Positions 12,701 through 23,912 of a stretch of DNA of 64,000 nucleotides are shown here, piece by piece (within the stretch, counting starts at the first letter, position 1; the number at the start of each line of letters is the position of its first letter). A program made the position numbers and the translations under genes. Origin of the DNA: Crambe crambe (taxonomy: Eukaryota > Porifera > Demospongiae > Poecilosclerida > Crambeidae); NCBI GenBank assembly GCA_963924555.1, contig OZ004592.1, forward strand, positions 7,180,624-7,244,623, written 5' to 3'. Under the pieces are notes generated by a model. The model saw only the letters and a list, made by a program, of their open reading frames with translations, was not told the origin of the DNA and ran no database searches.

Positions 12701-14268
12701 TACCCTGTTGCAGGAAAGGGATCTCATTTCACAAGACAACTCTCAACTCAAGAATATTTGGAATCTGCTCGAGAGCAATATGCTAGTGATTCAGAAGAAT
12801 CTTCTGTGCCAGCACACGTCTTACAACCCGAAGGAACTTCATGTGATGTAACAAATTTAGAAGACTTCGCTAGAGTATTTGTGGTCGTGATGGATTACGA
12901 TCCACAGTCGTTGTGCATCACAGGACAGCCCGAGTTGGAATTACATCTCCAAGCAGGTGAGAATCAGTGCATATATTAACTCATTGGTCGAGACGATCAT
13001 CCCTATAGGATCGGTGATTACTGTTACTGGAGGAATGGATGATGATGGCTACTACATTGCATCATGCGGTGATAAAACAGGCATGGTGCCTGCCAACTTT
13101 ATTCAAGAAATTGAGTTGCGGGACAAAGAGTTGATTACGAGATTGACGAATAAGGTGGTTGCTATCGTGGGATGCACATCCAACTAACATATACGATTGC
13201 TTGTTTCCAGACCATATTACTGCCGAGTCTGAAGAAGAAAGACAGCAGTTCCAGCTGGTTTGATACACAGTATCCCGAAGTGTCTGATATTTCACATAGT
13301 GGTAAATGCACGAACCTTGAAAGTGAATGTAAACAGTAATTTTTTGGGAAACAATTAGTTGAGATCTCGTACAACATGAGCACTAGTTCCAGCCAAGAAA
13401 CGGCCACTGCTATACCAGAAGCAAAAGCACCAGATGATGTGACATGTCAGGAAAAGGTAAGCTATCGGATATCATACAGTGATCAGCTAACACGAATCAA
13501 TCCTTTTCAGGGTGAGGGAACTTCAGATAGTGGGCATTATAAGACGGTATGTTTTTTCCAATTCAAAGGCGGTTAGGCCACAATTTTATCATCTGTTAAC
13601 AGTACATAGCTCTGTACGACTATGATCCACTAACCTCCTCGTCAAGTGCCAATCCAGAATTTGAACTGAGTTTTAGGGAAGGATCGCTTCTGAAAATATT
13701 TGGAGAAGAATTATCTGATGGTTATTTGGTTGGAGAGGTATGACGATTATCGGTTAAGACTTTTCTTATGTGTATAATCTTGCTCTAGTTGAATGGAAGA
13801 CGTGGACTTATACCTGCAAATTTCGTTTTGGATACGTCACAAAATTTGGTAACAACGGTCAATGTCAACGTGTAGTAAAATTATTTCCTGTGTAAATTTG
13901 AACTTTGTAGGAAAAACCTCCCACATCGTCGATTGTAACATCAAAGGTATTTTTCCATCAGTGTTCACTATCAACGATGTCAGGATTTAGGTAAAAAATT
14001 ATAGGTCATGGTTGCTCTGTATGATTATAAACCCGAGAGAGACTCTCCAAATCCATACCACGACATGGAACTCGAATTTAACGTTGGAGATCTTATAACA
14101 GTTTACGGATGCATGGTACGTGAAACAAAACAACAGTATAATTATATACGTGACAATTATTGTGTTAATTCACAGCACAGTGATGGTTTCTACAGTGGAC
14201 AGCTGAAAGGAAAATTTGGCTTGGTGCCTTCTAACTTTGTTCAAGAAGATACCAAAACTAGAGTATAA
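9769..14268 (+). CDS. RIMBP: RIM-binding-protein-like scaffold: coiled coil plus three SH3 domains
   Basis: Twenty-one exons join in frame to 1,137 residues: 9769-9783, 9840-9980, 10029-10214, 10272-10382, 10431-10718, 10770-11000, 11056-11145, 11195-11383, 11439-12146, 12203-12361, 12414-12530, 12584-12956, 13009-13154, 13211-13301, 13359-13456, 13511-13546, 13603-13737, 13789-13848, 13911-13946, 14005-14115, 14176-14268. Residues 1 to about 420 are long Glu/Lys/Gln coiled coil. An acidic disordered region and more coiled coil follow. SH3-1 (about 838-900) has VVVMDYDP and GMVPANFIQE. SH3-2 (994-1055) has YIALYDYDP and GLIPANFV. SH3-3 (1071-1132) has MVALYDYKPERDSPN and GLVPSNFVQE. The ALYDY...SPN and GLVPSNF style is diagnostic of RIM-BP SH3-II/III. 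In bilaterians RIM-BP tethers calcium channels to RIM at active zones. Unlike those proteins I see no fibronectin-III repeats. A general trafficking scaffold role is inferred. Confidence 0.88.
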
Positions 14269-14272
14269 TAGT

Positions 14273-16483
14273 TTAAGTCAGTATTCTAAAATACAGTATT
14301 TCATACAGCTTTATATCAAAGGAAGCAAATGTCCCTCCAGGACAAATATTGTTGGGACAACCTGTTGAATTCTTGGACGATTCAATAGAATAATTGAAAC
14401 CTGCTGGAAAGTACACTCTGCGGGGGTACGAGCTTTGGTTAGGCATAGGTTTTAACACGGGTGCTACCATGTACTCGTCACCTATATAGAATTGATCTGA
14501 TATCGTCCACGTCTCGTTATCATTAGCCATCCACCACAGAGGACGAACGATAGGATACCCAGTGTCCAAAGAATCTCTTGCAAAAGTGTCAAAACCCAAA
14601 CTGTAATGAAGTCGAGTTAGGTAACTGATGTGACTCGTCACACCACCATCATAAGACCACGGCGTTATCGAGAATTGCATTACTGGTAAAAAGGTATTCA
14701 ACTGAGCCCATCTGACGTACAATTCGGAATCTGGTTTGGAAGTAGAAGTGAGATCAGTAGCTGTTACTCCATTTCCTCCAATCAGATCGGGTAGCACAAA
14801 AGTATAACCTCCAAGGCCAATAGAAAGTGCTGCATTTAGTACCGACTGCAAACCGTCCCAAGTAGATGCTCTATCTAAGAGACGAACCAACACCGGTTCG
14901 TCCTGGGTGAAGTATCCCACACGAACCTCGGCACGGGAAGCATATCGCTGACTGCCAACAAACTTTACGTATGCTTTAGTAAACTCTCCAGGATGGTTCA
15001 AGCCATTGATATAGACACACTTTGGCAAGTACGTATATTCTCCTGCATCGAATTTCAACGACGACAAACCAGTATCATTCACAAACTTTAAGAGAGCCTC
15101 TTCATGAAGTCTCGATACATTGCTATCAATGAAATTTATGACTGCTCCGTATCCTTGCCACCACCTGACGAGGCTGACACTGTTGCCTCCTATCACAGAA
15201 AAACCAGGAAGGTACATACTGCTGTACAAACCTGTCTCAAAATTGGAAGCATTGTAGTTAACAAACGGATGAACCCACGCAGTGATGTTGTACTCTCGAC
15301 AGTGGTTGGCCGAAAGGATCGTAACGTTTATTTCTGCATTGAATTCTAGTTCGCCATAGAAGCGGGAATAGCCGTCATCTATTGACAATTGACTGACATT
15401 GAAATTCTCAGACGATATCCTCGAACAATAATTGGCTACATTATCAGTTGTTATATTTGCTTTGAATTCAGCCCAGGTAGACCACATTGGTTTCCGGAAT
15501 AAAGTTGCTTCGGGTATTTTTTTTGGGCGAGGTATCATCCCAGATTCACCAAGGAAATATCGAGCAGCTTGAGCGATTGTGTCAAAGACACACACGGTGT
15601 AGTTTAAAAAGGTACGATCCAAAGCATCAGTAGCACAACCGAGCTCGAAAGGTTGTGCACTTAAACATATCCTCTTCTGATCCATACTCACGTACAATGG
15701 GACACGTTCGTCGACCAGTATGCCGGTTCCGTTGGTATTCAGCCACAATGGATGCAATATCGGACCAAAGGGAGATTGATCAGATAAATAGTCATGAGGA
15801 AGAAAAGGTGACGACTGTGTAGGTTCAAAGTTAGATACGTTGAGTGGCCACATTTGCAACTCGTCTTCGTATGCTGCATACCAGTAAGAATCACCGAAAT
15901 CGTAGCAATCTTGAAGAGGACTCTCTCTGGACGACAGTCCCGTCCACTCGACTCGAAGGCAGTTATGAGTCTTGTTTGGTATGCTAGAGATCTTAAGCGT
16001 AGATTCGTTGGAAAGTTTGTACACGTTTATCTTGACTTCCGAAATATAGTTGCGACCAACACCTATGATACCTTTTAGCACTGTCTTTCCATTACGGCAT
16101 ACCTCAAAATCTCCATGGCCATCGATATTGTACAAGAAAGGCAAATCTTCGGTAAGTTGTTGTCCCTCAAAATCTGAACAATTACGCTTTATACGAGTTT
16201 CATCAACGACAAGAGGGACAAGCACGAGTAGCAGTGACAAGATTCCCAAAATTGAAACAGAGATCCACCAGTAAAGTAGTTTACCACGAGGAGATACTGT
16301 TTTGGTTATAATTCTTCTCTTAAGCACAGCAAGAGGACGTGGTATTACATGGTTCTCTTCTCTGATTCTCGGAGATGAAACTTGAACATTGGAAGCATCG
16401 GGGTCGTCTTGTTTATCCTCCACTAATTCAATCTCATCATCCATACTCCTATCAGCTTCGTTAAGAGTTCTTCTTCTGTACAT
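14273..16483 (-). CDS. MYORG: MYORG-like GH31 glycosidase, type II membrane protein
   Basis: A single uninterrupted 736-residue frame. It has a cytosolic N-tail of about 68 residues and one membrane span (about 69-93, SVSILGILSLLLVLVPLVV). A lumenal GH31 domain follows, rich in NxS/T sites. The nucleophile motif KFDAGEYTYLP is near residue 478 and the acid/base region PDLIGGNG near 564; RPLWWM and DQFYIGDEYMVAPV are also typical. Human MYORG is an ER/Golgi-lumen alpha-galactosidase of GH31, so a similar hydrolase is expected. The absence of introns, beside neighbours with many, suggests retroposition or intron loss. Its stop lies 4 bp from the convergent RIM-BP stop, so 3' UTRs must overlap. 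A lysosomal-alpha-glucosidase-type GH31 is less likely given the anchor and KFDAGE motif. Confidence 0.93.
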   Translation of the reverse strand: MYRRRTLNEADRSMDDEIELVEDKQDDPDASNVQVSSPRIREENHVIPRPLAVLKRRIITKTVSPRGKLLYWWISVSILGILSLLLVLVPLVVDETRIKRNCSDFEGQQLTEDLPFLYNIDGHGDFEVCRNGKTVLKGIIGVGRNYISEVKINVYKLSNESTLKISSIPNKTHNCLRVEWTGLSSRESPLQDCYDFGDSYWYAAYEDELQMWPLNVSNFEPTQSSPFLPHDYLSDQSPFGPILHPLWLNTNGTGILVDERVPLYVSMDQKRICLSAQPFELGCATDALDRTFLNYTVCVFDTIAQAARYFLGESGMIPRPKKIPEATLFRKPMWSTWAEFKANITTDNVANYCSRISSENFNVSQLSIDDGYSRFYGELEFNAEINVTILSANHCREYNITAWVHPFVNYNASNFETGLYSSMYLPGFSVIGGNSVSLVRWWQGYGAVINFIDSNVSRLHEEALLKFVNDTGLSSLKFDAGEYTYLPKCVYINGLNHPGEFTKAYVKFVGSQRYASRAEVRVGYFTQDEPVLVRLLDRASTWDGLQSVLNAALSIGLGGYTFVLPDLIGGNGVTATDLTSTSKPDSELYVRWAQLNTFLPVMQFSITPWSYDGGVTSHISYLTRLHYSLGFDTFARDSLDTGYPIVRPLWWMANDNETWTISDQFYIGDEYMVAPVLKPMPNQSSYPRRVYFPAGFNYSIESSKNSTGCPNNICPGGTFASFDIKLYEILYFRILT

Positions 16484-16930
16484 TGCTCAGTTTAATATTA
16501 GCCGGCCTGGCCTGGGGGGCGGTACCGTCCGATTATAAGATTTCCAGAAGTGGTCTCGTCATTTTTCAAGCCTTGGTAATTTTTCGTGACCAATCCTGGG
16601 TTTACTTCCATGGTGAATGTAGCAGCACTGTAGAAGGGCCATAGCCATAGCCATAGCCATAGCCAATGGAGAGAGTCGTAAGTCAAAGACTGAAGGATCA
16701 GCCAGCACCCGACTTCTGCTGATGCATAATTAGCCTTGCTGATTAAGAGTTGGGTTTGCTATTATCTATTGAAGTGTGAACCAGCTACATAGGTAAGATT
16801 GTGTGTGATGAAAGGATGTAGCTATAGTGTTTGCTATATATAGCCTCGTACCTAGTCAGTCGTTACGCCAGCGGTAATAATAATTTATGCACACTTTTAT
16901 TTGCACGGTTACGTCATAATTTTATTAAAA
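16484..16930. other. MYORG upstream region with hexamer repeat and a dispersed-repeat fragment
   Basis: A (CCATAG)-type hexamer array is at 16638-16664. From about 16703 to 16830 there is a fragment of a dispersed repeat (CACCCGACTTCTGCTGATGC, then a small hairpin, then GGGTTTGCTATT). Its relatives are at 37,575 and 39,798, and more distantly at 21,575, 28,745 and 29,980. No gene is visible. Confidence 0.6.
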
Positions 16931-17212
16931 ATGGCTATTCGACCGCGTGGAAGGTGTCCGTGTTTGACTGATGCTGTTGGTGTGATGCTTATTGCTACGA
17001 TTATTTGGATAGTTTGTAGCTCCTTTGAAGGAAGCTTTCTATCTTTTATCACCAGCTTTAGATGCCAGGACTAAGCCTTTCCTAAGTACCACTAGTTTTT
17101 GTGGATGTGCTACAATTAGAAACAAAGATGATCGAACAGAAGAGGATGCTATGCAGCATTGGCTGGACAGAACAACTCTAAATTGGATATTACAATGGAG
17201 GTGTGAGTAAAG
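16931..17212 (+). other. Possible exons of an unrecognised gene
   Basis: An ATG at about 16931 opens a 29-codon stretch (MAIRPRGRCPCLTDAVGVML, then a hydrophobic run ATIIWIV). A following acceptor-like site near 17025 leads to an open stretch with KEAFYLLSPALDARTK and HWLDRTTLNWILQWR, then a GTGTGAGT donor-like site at 17203. I do not recognise a family; ALDARTK is faintly reminiscent of hAT transposase C-termini. It may be a gene remnant or a chance frame. Confidence 0.25.
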
Positions 17213-17377
17213 ACTGTAACTACCAAGTTTCATAACCTAGGAGAAAACAGAAAATTTGTTTGCACGTGTCCACCATTAGCTAGCTCTGTTTCACACTAAT
17301 TGAACTCTCATTTGCATCCAACTCCAGATTACCTTGATTGTCCTCTTCTCCAAATATCATGTCCATGATTTCTTCTG

Positions 17378-17543
17378 AGTGGTTACAAGTGCATCACAGG
17401 CTGCTCCACCAGACGCTGCAGCTGCCTCAGGAAACAGACCCAGTGTGGCTAAGAGTGCCAGTGCCAGAATTGTGACAATCTCTATCCCCCCTCTGATGAC
17501 AACACCCAGCAAGAGGCTAGTGAACCCTTACAATGGTAAGCTT
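17378..17543 (+). pseudogene. CXC-type cysteine-rich fragment with internal stop
   Basis: One frame reads GYKCITGCSTRRCSCLRKQ, then QCG, a TAA stop, then ECQCQNCDNL. The spacing of nine cysteines resembles the CXC (tesmin/TSO1-like) module often seen in repetitive-element proteins. The stop and lack of context make this a decayed fragment. Confidence 0.45.
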
Positions 17544-20044
17544 TACTTCCCACCCATGATTAACTAGTGGTTCCAGAATCATAGAATTTGGTCGGCTTGT
17601 TGCCACATGTCAACATGTTCTTTGCCAATGTCATCTGAGGGTGTAGCCAGGTGTTTTGTTGTATATCCTCCAACCATTCAGAATGTTGTTTGTTTGTTTG
17701 ATTTTGGCTTTCTAAATTTTAGAAAATGGGCTGTCGGTGATACATTAGCAAAGCCAGTGGCATATTTCTTGTCATATGCAGTTCCAATTAAATGTATAAA
17801 TACCAACTGTATATTGGTGTTAGGGTGTTATACACCATAATTATGATAGTTTGACTTGCACATGGGGGTTGGTGAAGGTACATCTATTGCTCTGTATAGC
17901 TCTAGCTATGCTTTGTGGATTCATTTTTGTGGCTACAAATGAAGTGTCTTCACACCCTGGTACTTAGCATTTCTAACCCAATGAGCCCTTCGGGTATGTG
18001 TTGGCATATTCATAACTTTATTGATATCCACCCTACAGGGCCGGCAGCGCAGATGGCTGCATCAAGAGGCAACTCTGGAGAGACAGGGCATACTCCCAAG
18101 CTGGCTCACATACCTATTGTCTTGTGTGGCTATTACATATTTGCCTTGTATCTCTACTCATAATGACTCTCTTAATAATTCATTATCAACAACTGATTAC
18201 CTTGTGGTCAGGTATGGATGTTCATACAAAAAAGGTAGCGTGCTTTCTACCGTTGGGAACAAAATGTATTTTGCGTGAGTGTAACTTCAGTTCATGGTCT
18301 CAAAGATGGTGCAGAATTTAAGTCGTGGCCACTTACAGAAAATCCAGTTGCACCTCTACTGTCAAGGCACTTGTTTCCAAGCACAGGAAATCTTTCTATA
18401 GAATCACTCATGTGTGATTTTGTATATGATTCATAGACTGATTCTATAGATGATTTTCTTAGTCAAATCATCTGTTGAATCAATGATTGATTTGATAGTG
18501 CAGGAATCAATGCATGATTTTTCATTTGATTTTGGAATCATATGTATAATCAGTGCTTGATTTCACACTATAAAATCATTTGTACAATACACACATGATT
18601 CCATTATGTGATTCATAGATTGATTGAATGGTGATTTTATTTGACAAAATCATCTATTACTGTTTATGAATCAATACCTGATTCCATAAAATTAGGGGTA
18701 TATACACAGTCATGTGATATCAAAGAGTCTGACATTATGTATCCAACTAGTAAAGCAATTCCAGTCCTTCATAGAGTCCTTCACAGATTATTTTTGTTCT
18801 CCTTTTTGTTCCAGTCAAGATTTTGTTGTACCAGCTACCAAATTTAATATTGTGATTTTCTAGCTACCTTGGTCTAGCTCAGTACTAGCTAGTTAGCTGA
18901 GTTCTAGCTTTTGTTAATTTTAACATGCTGCTGATTAAATAAACAAGCCTTGTACAATAAATTATGTAGCTATGTGCTTGTGTAAGAGCCACAATCATGT
19001 AGTCTAAGTGTGTCCTATTATATACCAGTCACTTTCCAATATCACTCTTTGATTTTCTATATCATATTCAGTCTCTTATTTATTACCTTATTTTAGTACT
19101 CAAGAAGTGGACAGGGAGAAAAAGCGAAATGGCAGAATCAAATTAAGGGACTAACTGATATACCAGTATAATGGATAGCTAGGTAGTCTCATGTAGCCAC
19201 ACTCTAGGACTGGGGAAGGTGCCTTTGTAGTTATGTAACTACATTAAAAGGGTCCATCCATGTACAGAACGTACTAATCGATTTGAGCATAGCACAGCTG
19301 GTCAGTACGTATCCAAAGAATTTAGCTAACTGTGAGCAATTCATTAATCTGACACAATTCAGGTATCTCAGAGAATCTTTTAGGTATGCCTAGCATTTGG
19401 CATTAGCTAACTGGACAGCTTATGACTACAATGTATTTTCGATGTGCATTTGTTCGATATGGCCATGCACAGCTCCACCCACAAAGACATGTAATCATTT
19501 TCTATAATTAACTTTATTTATAGAAGAAATCTCCAAACCAGGGAACTCTGAAAAGCAGGGAACTCTCTACAACAGCCAAACTGAATGGAACGAAATGATC
19601 TTTCCTATAGTATTATAACCTCTGAGAAGGGCCAAGCTCTCTACAAAGGTCAATAACCTGTCCCCAACTTGGCTGTTCAGAGGTTTCACTGTAGGTATGG
19701 CCATGTGTTTGAAATGATATGTAAAAACATATAAAAACATATTTTATATATGTAAAAGCAAAAGAAGAAACAAAACAAAAAACAACAACAAAACCAACAA
19801 AAATAATGGTGGAAGGAAATGGATATGGGTCCATCAATCTAAATAATAAAAATGGTAAAGTTTATCTATTACTCCATTGTATGATGATGGGATGCACATA
19901 CAATCAAACATAACCACAAAAAGCTATTTCACATGTGAGCACTCTGAACCTACATGACACATGTATAGCTATATAGTAGCTAGCAGCTATTTAATCAAGT
20001 GACTCACCTACTTTGGCACAAATGATACAAAGTAAAAAAGGTTC
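17544..20044. other. Gene-free AT-rich region
   Basis: No convincing coding exon or RNA gene is seen. Short open frames show no family motif. The only organised stretch is the GATTC-rich block at 18395-18700. Confidence 0.5.
18395..18700. repeat. Degenerate GATT/AATC palindrome-rich block
   Basis: About 20 interspersed GATTC, GATTT, GAATCA and AAATCA words on both strands, spaced roughly 10-20 bp, form many small inverted repeats. No exact period exists. It looks like a decayed minisatellite or snap-back element. Confidence 0.5.
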
Positions 20045-20152
20045 ATTGGCCTTTGTAGCAACAAGAACACATTGACACAACCTTGAAGAGATGAAGGAGA
20101 GAGAGAAGACATTGGCACAACCTTGAAGAGATGAAGGAGAGAGAGATAGCTA
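20045..20152 (+). repeat. Two-copy tandem repeat (CACAACCTTGAAGAGATGAA)
   Basis: A unit of just under 40 bp ending in GGAGAGAGAGA occurs twice (about 20076 and 20115), immediately left of duplicated copy A. Confidence 0.75.
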
Positions 20153-20233
20153 TCTGTGGAAAGCAGATAAATTAGAAGATCAGCTGGTTGGTTGGAACAT
20201 TGGTTGAAGCGTTAATAGAAAGTTAAGTTGGTA

Positions 20234-20999
20234 CTTCATTGTGTAGTAGCTGTCAGTCTCCTGTTCGCTGTTGTGGGACTGTTCCCTCGTCGGCTTGTTC
20301 CTGTCATCAGTCTCCTGACCCGTGTAAGTGTTCAACCGTAGCTAGATAGAACTAGCTACACCACAACTAACATTCACTTTTGAGATTTACATTGCTGAAT
20401 TGAAATATCGTCTCAGTCTTTCTCTCGCTCCTGTTTTCCTGCTGCCTGCTGTGGGACTGTTCCCTCGTCTGCTTGTTCCTATCAGTCTCCCTCCTGCTCT
20501 GTTTTGTCTGTTGTTGGCCTTCTTCCCGTTAACTGGTAAGTGAACACGTGTAGTCGAGTCATGTTCTCCTGTCTGTGACTCTTTTTGTTGTCTTGATGGA
20601 TGGCTCTAAATTGCAATGGCTGTAACCTATTTCTCTATCAAATTTTTCGTTCTGCAGACAGTTGGAGCTGTTGGCTGGCCTTCTGTTTTATACTAGTAAG
20701 AACATGCATGCAATGAATTAATAAATAGCCAACTAGTCTACTCGTTTATGTAACGGTTCAAATTTGAGATTTAAATTGCGAAATATTTCATTGTGTAATA
20801 GCTGTCGGTCTCCCTCCTGCTGCTTTCTCTGGGACTGTTCCCTCGTCTGTAGTCAGTTTCGTGACCTGTAAGTGTTCAACCGTAGCAGGCTACACACCAC
20901 AATTAACATTGCGCATGCACATCCATCAATGAGCCCATCTTGCATTATTGTAATCTATTGTATGATTTACAAGGTCCAAAGAAACATAGGAGAGAAGAC
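20234..20999 (+). promoter_or_regulatory. Leader region of orphan gene copy A
   Basis: Homologous to about 34146-34887 of copy C. It has repeated splice-donor-like GTAAG sites and TTCTGCAG acceptor-like sites. Homology starts abruptly at about 20234, so copy A lacks the DR1/TATA promoter present in B and C. Confidence 0.65.
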
Positions 21000-21471
21000 A
21001 TGGCGGCTAATAAGGCAGTAAGTGCATTTGTGTTTAGAAATGAAGGGTTATACATGCACACCCTCTTAATTATAATTATTCTTAATATAGAAGAGACATA
21101 AGGCCGACGAGGTCGAGGCAGTCCTATTTTATTTCGGAACTGTACCGTTAAAAATTAGTATGAAAGTCCCATTCTATGATACTATTAACATTGATCGTGT
21201 TCCTGAGCTTTCGGACATGTCACCAGAGATACAAGGGAAATTCGAATACTTGCTTACTGTGCGGGAAGGGGACATGGCACAATCTGTGTACATATTCAAA
21301 TTTTCACGTGGTGAGGGGTGCAGAGACATCGCTAGCCCCTTACATGAAGTTCTACCACCATGTACGCCTAATAAAGTGATTTCAGACCGAGAACTAATAC
21401 TGTTGAAAGGAGATGGTAAATTAGGCACTGCCTATTTTTACATGAATCAACCGAATAAGCCATTGATTGAG
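21000..21471 (+). pseudogene. Orphan family copy A, 3'-truncated
   Basis: Exon 1 (21000-21017, MAANKA) and exon 2 from 21091 (KRHKADEVEAVLFYFGT) match copies B and C. Homology stops at 21471 after NKPLIE, about one third of the way into the protein. The frame then runs through unrelated repeat sequence to a stop at 21615. It is truncated at both promoter and 3' side, so probably non-functional. Confidence 0.8.
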
Positions 21472-21574
21472 CAAGCTACCCTACCTTGTTTCTGTACTTT
21501 TATTGTTTCCTATTATACATTACGTATGCAATTAAATGTATTCCAACAGACTTGCAAACTGAGATCAGCCAATG

Positions 21575-21935
21575 CACCTGATTGCTGCCGATGCCTAATT
21601 GGCCTTGCCAATTAGGTACCAGAAGAGTCAGGTTTGCTCTCTCCACTAAAGTTATCACTAATAATGTCAGTGATGATACGTGCAGCACACTAATTGCCAA
21701 TTAATTTGCGTTTTACCCAACAGAGAATAGGTGGAGAATAGACCAGCTGACTAGTGGTGCTTGAAGATTTTTTTTTTTTTTTTTTTTTTTTGGCTGAGGG
21801 CATCTAGAGATTACCCTTCGTCGTTATCTCCCTCTCCACATCTGGTGAGACCCTACGAGTTATTATAGATGTTACTTTTGCAACTGCATCACATCTGTCT
21901 TGCTATATTCTTAGTTTAACTCTATATGTAGCAAC
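21575..21935 (+). mobile_element. Half copy of a fold-back/MITE-like element
   Basis: From CACCTGATTGCTGC through the hairpin CCTAATTGGCCTTGCCAATTAGG, this matches one arm of the fold-back element at 28745-30008. It has a T run at about 21768-21790 and the CTGGTGAGACC stretch. It lies just past the break in copy A, so it may mark the truncating insertion. Confidence 0.6.
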
Positions 21936-22199
21936 CTAGCCAGTTTGTTAAGATCGTAGCTGATTGAGCCACCTGTGTGTGTGTGGCTGTCACGTATATT
22001 TCATTCTCGTCACTGCCCCAGTTGTGATATTAAAAATCTTTGTTACGTAAAGCATGATGTCAGCCTACACCACTGCCCCGTGTACACCCCCACAGATGCC
22101 ATCGCCCCATGTAAAACAATACTCCATATTGGATATATTATACGGGTACAAACTTCGTTATCCCTTTACCGTCTATGTGTATGTTAAAGTTAGTAGAAA

Positions 22200-22830
22200 T
22201 CCCCACGAAGATGGAAGCGCCATGAGATTATCCTCGAGTCATGCCACCTGAGTTATCTATAGCCAGTTTGGTCTAACTATAGGCTTGTTTCCATTTCTGA
22301 TGGTACGACTGTAGGTACAGTGGCTATGGTAGCTATAGCCGATATGTTTTCCATAGCTGATGTTTCCATTTCTGATGGTCCTACTGTACCGTAGGTACCA
22401 AATGGCAGTCTAAATGATATTTCCGTGGCTGAAGTTTCCTTTTCTGATGGTCCAACCGTGGCTATAGCTGTAGTTGCTATAGTCTATATCCGTGGCAGTC
22501 TAAATAGCTGTAGCTGTTGTGTTTCCTAAACCACCTTATAATTTAGGTGTGTGTATTATTTCCGTTCCTTCTAGCTGCCACGCTACCACAGATGGCCCTT
22601 ATTCCTATCTGAATATCAATCGTCGACTCAATCTTCTAGCTGGATGGCTCTACTGTAGTTCTACCAGCTTTCCTATCTGAATATCGATTGTGCAGACCCT
22701 CGACTCTCGCCAATTTGCATCTCGTCTTTGAATGCAGTAGGCCTCTCGATATCAGATTTGGAAAATCTATCTGAAAACCGTACAGCTTTCCTATATTTAT
22801 ATCGATAGTCATCTGTGTGTTAACTTGTAT
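22200..22830 (+). repeat. Repeat block, inverted relative to 40130-41170
   Basis: It contains iterated GCTATAGC, TTTCTGATGGT and GATGTTTCCATTTC words, then CGACTC-TC and CCTATCTGAATATCGATTG segments. The same series appears on the opposite strand near 40440-41130. It is probably a non-autonomous dispersed element; no coding frame was found. Confidence 0.6.
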
Positions 22831-23039
22831 TCGTTATTATTAGTTATGACTTTACAACTAATGATCAGTAGAGTGTTTTACTGCAGAACAATTGTCACTG
22901 TGGGAGAGGCTGGAGCTGTTTTCGTAGCTCTATTGTTCTTAGCCACTAGACTCCCAGCCCGTTATGGTAGGAGCCATCGACTGGCTACTGAGGCCCAGGG
23001 AGACGGAAGCACCGGGAGATCAGCCTCAATCAAACGACC

Positions 23040-23330
23040 GAAGAAAGCCTCTTCTTGAGGGCCCAGGAAGATGGAAGCACCGTGAGATGAGCCTCGTGTC
23101 GAGCTAAATTCTCTTTCCAACCCGGTGTCACAGTGGATTTGGTACCCCCCCAATATTTTGTACCCCCGTGCGAAATATCCTAGTGGATTTTTCACCCCCA
23201 CAAGAGATATCCTAGTGTATTTTGAATCCCTCCAGTGGTTTTGGTATCCCGTGGTATGGCTTTTGTATCCCCGATATTTTGTACCCCGACACCATCGGTC
23301 TAGTGGTTTTGGTGTCCCTGTGGCATGATT
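23040..23330 (+). repeat. Degenerate tandem repeats of GTGG-TTTGGTACCCC type
   Basis: About six imperfect units of about 30-45 bp with words AGTGGATTTGGTACCCCC, ATATTTTGTACCCC and GAGATATCCTAGTG. The preceding GGAAGATGGAAGCACCGTGA word recurs at 22208 and, inverted, at 40145 and 41160. Confidence 0.65.
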
Positions 23331-23344
23331 ACTTACTGATGGAT

Positions 23345-23600
23345 TTGGTATATGCTGGTTCCAAGTCCGAAAAAAAACAACAAAAAAACAAGAGGCTCCA
23401 TACACCTAGCAATCCGAATAATGGACACCTAGAGGCCCTATACACCTAGCAATACTAATAATGGACAACTAGCCCTCAGAATAACCACACCCTCTGGCGG
23501 CCTTAGCCAAACCCTTACAGATATATGCTGGTTCTATGTCCGAAAAAACAAGAGGCCCTATACACCTAGCAATCCAAATAATCAAAGTCAATATTAGCAT
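23345..23600 (+). repeat. Short tandem repeats (ACACCTAGCAATCC type)
   Basis: Two nested duplications: GCTGGTTC-AGTCCGAAAAAA at 23353 and 23527, and TACACCTAGCAAT at 23400, 23442 and 23562. No coding potential was seen. Confidence 0.6.
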
Positions 23601-23912
23601 ACCCATTTGGTAATGGTGCAGTGATGCCTGCTCTTGTGACCACCTGTATTCGGACCACTTGGTCCCATGCATTTTAACCTATATTAAGAGATCAGATCTA
23701 TGGTTTCTTTCACTGTACTGTACTGTCCTGATTGTCGTGCCTTTTTATACACGTTTGTCAATGAACTAATAAAGCAGAACTGACATCAAGGTCACATGTA
23801 TTCAACATAATTATACAATTTTCAGTTTCGAGTGTGTAATAGAGTGTTTGGTGTTAGTGAAAGATACTGGAACTTGAGCCTATCTTCAAAGCTCAGTGAT
23901 GATAGTGGACAT

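Noticed and set aside
12957-13187. Extra open frame across the RIM-BP SH3-1 intron
   Set aside because: The GTGAGA donor at 12957 and CCTATAG acceptor at 13008 restore the SH3 frame; the unspliced frame breaks the domain.
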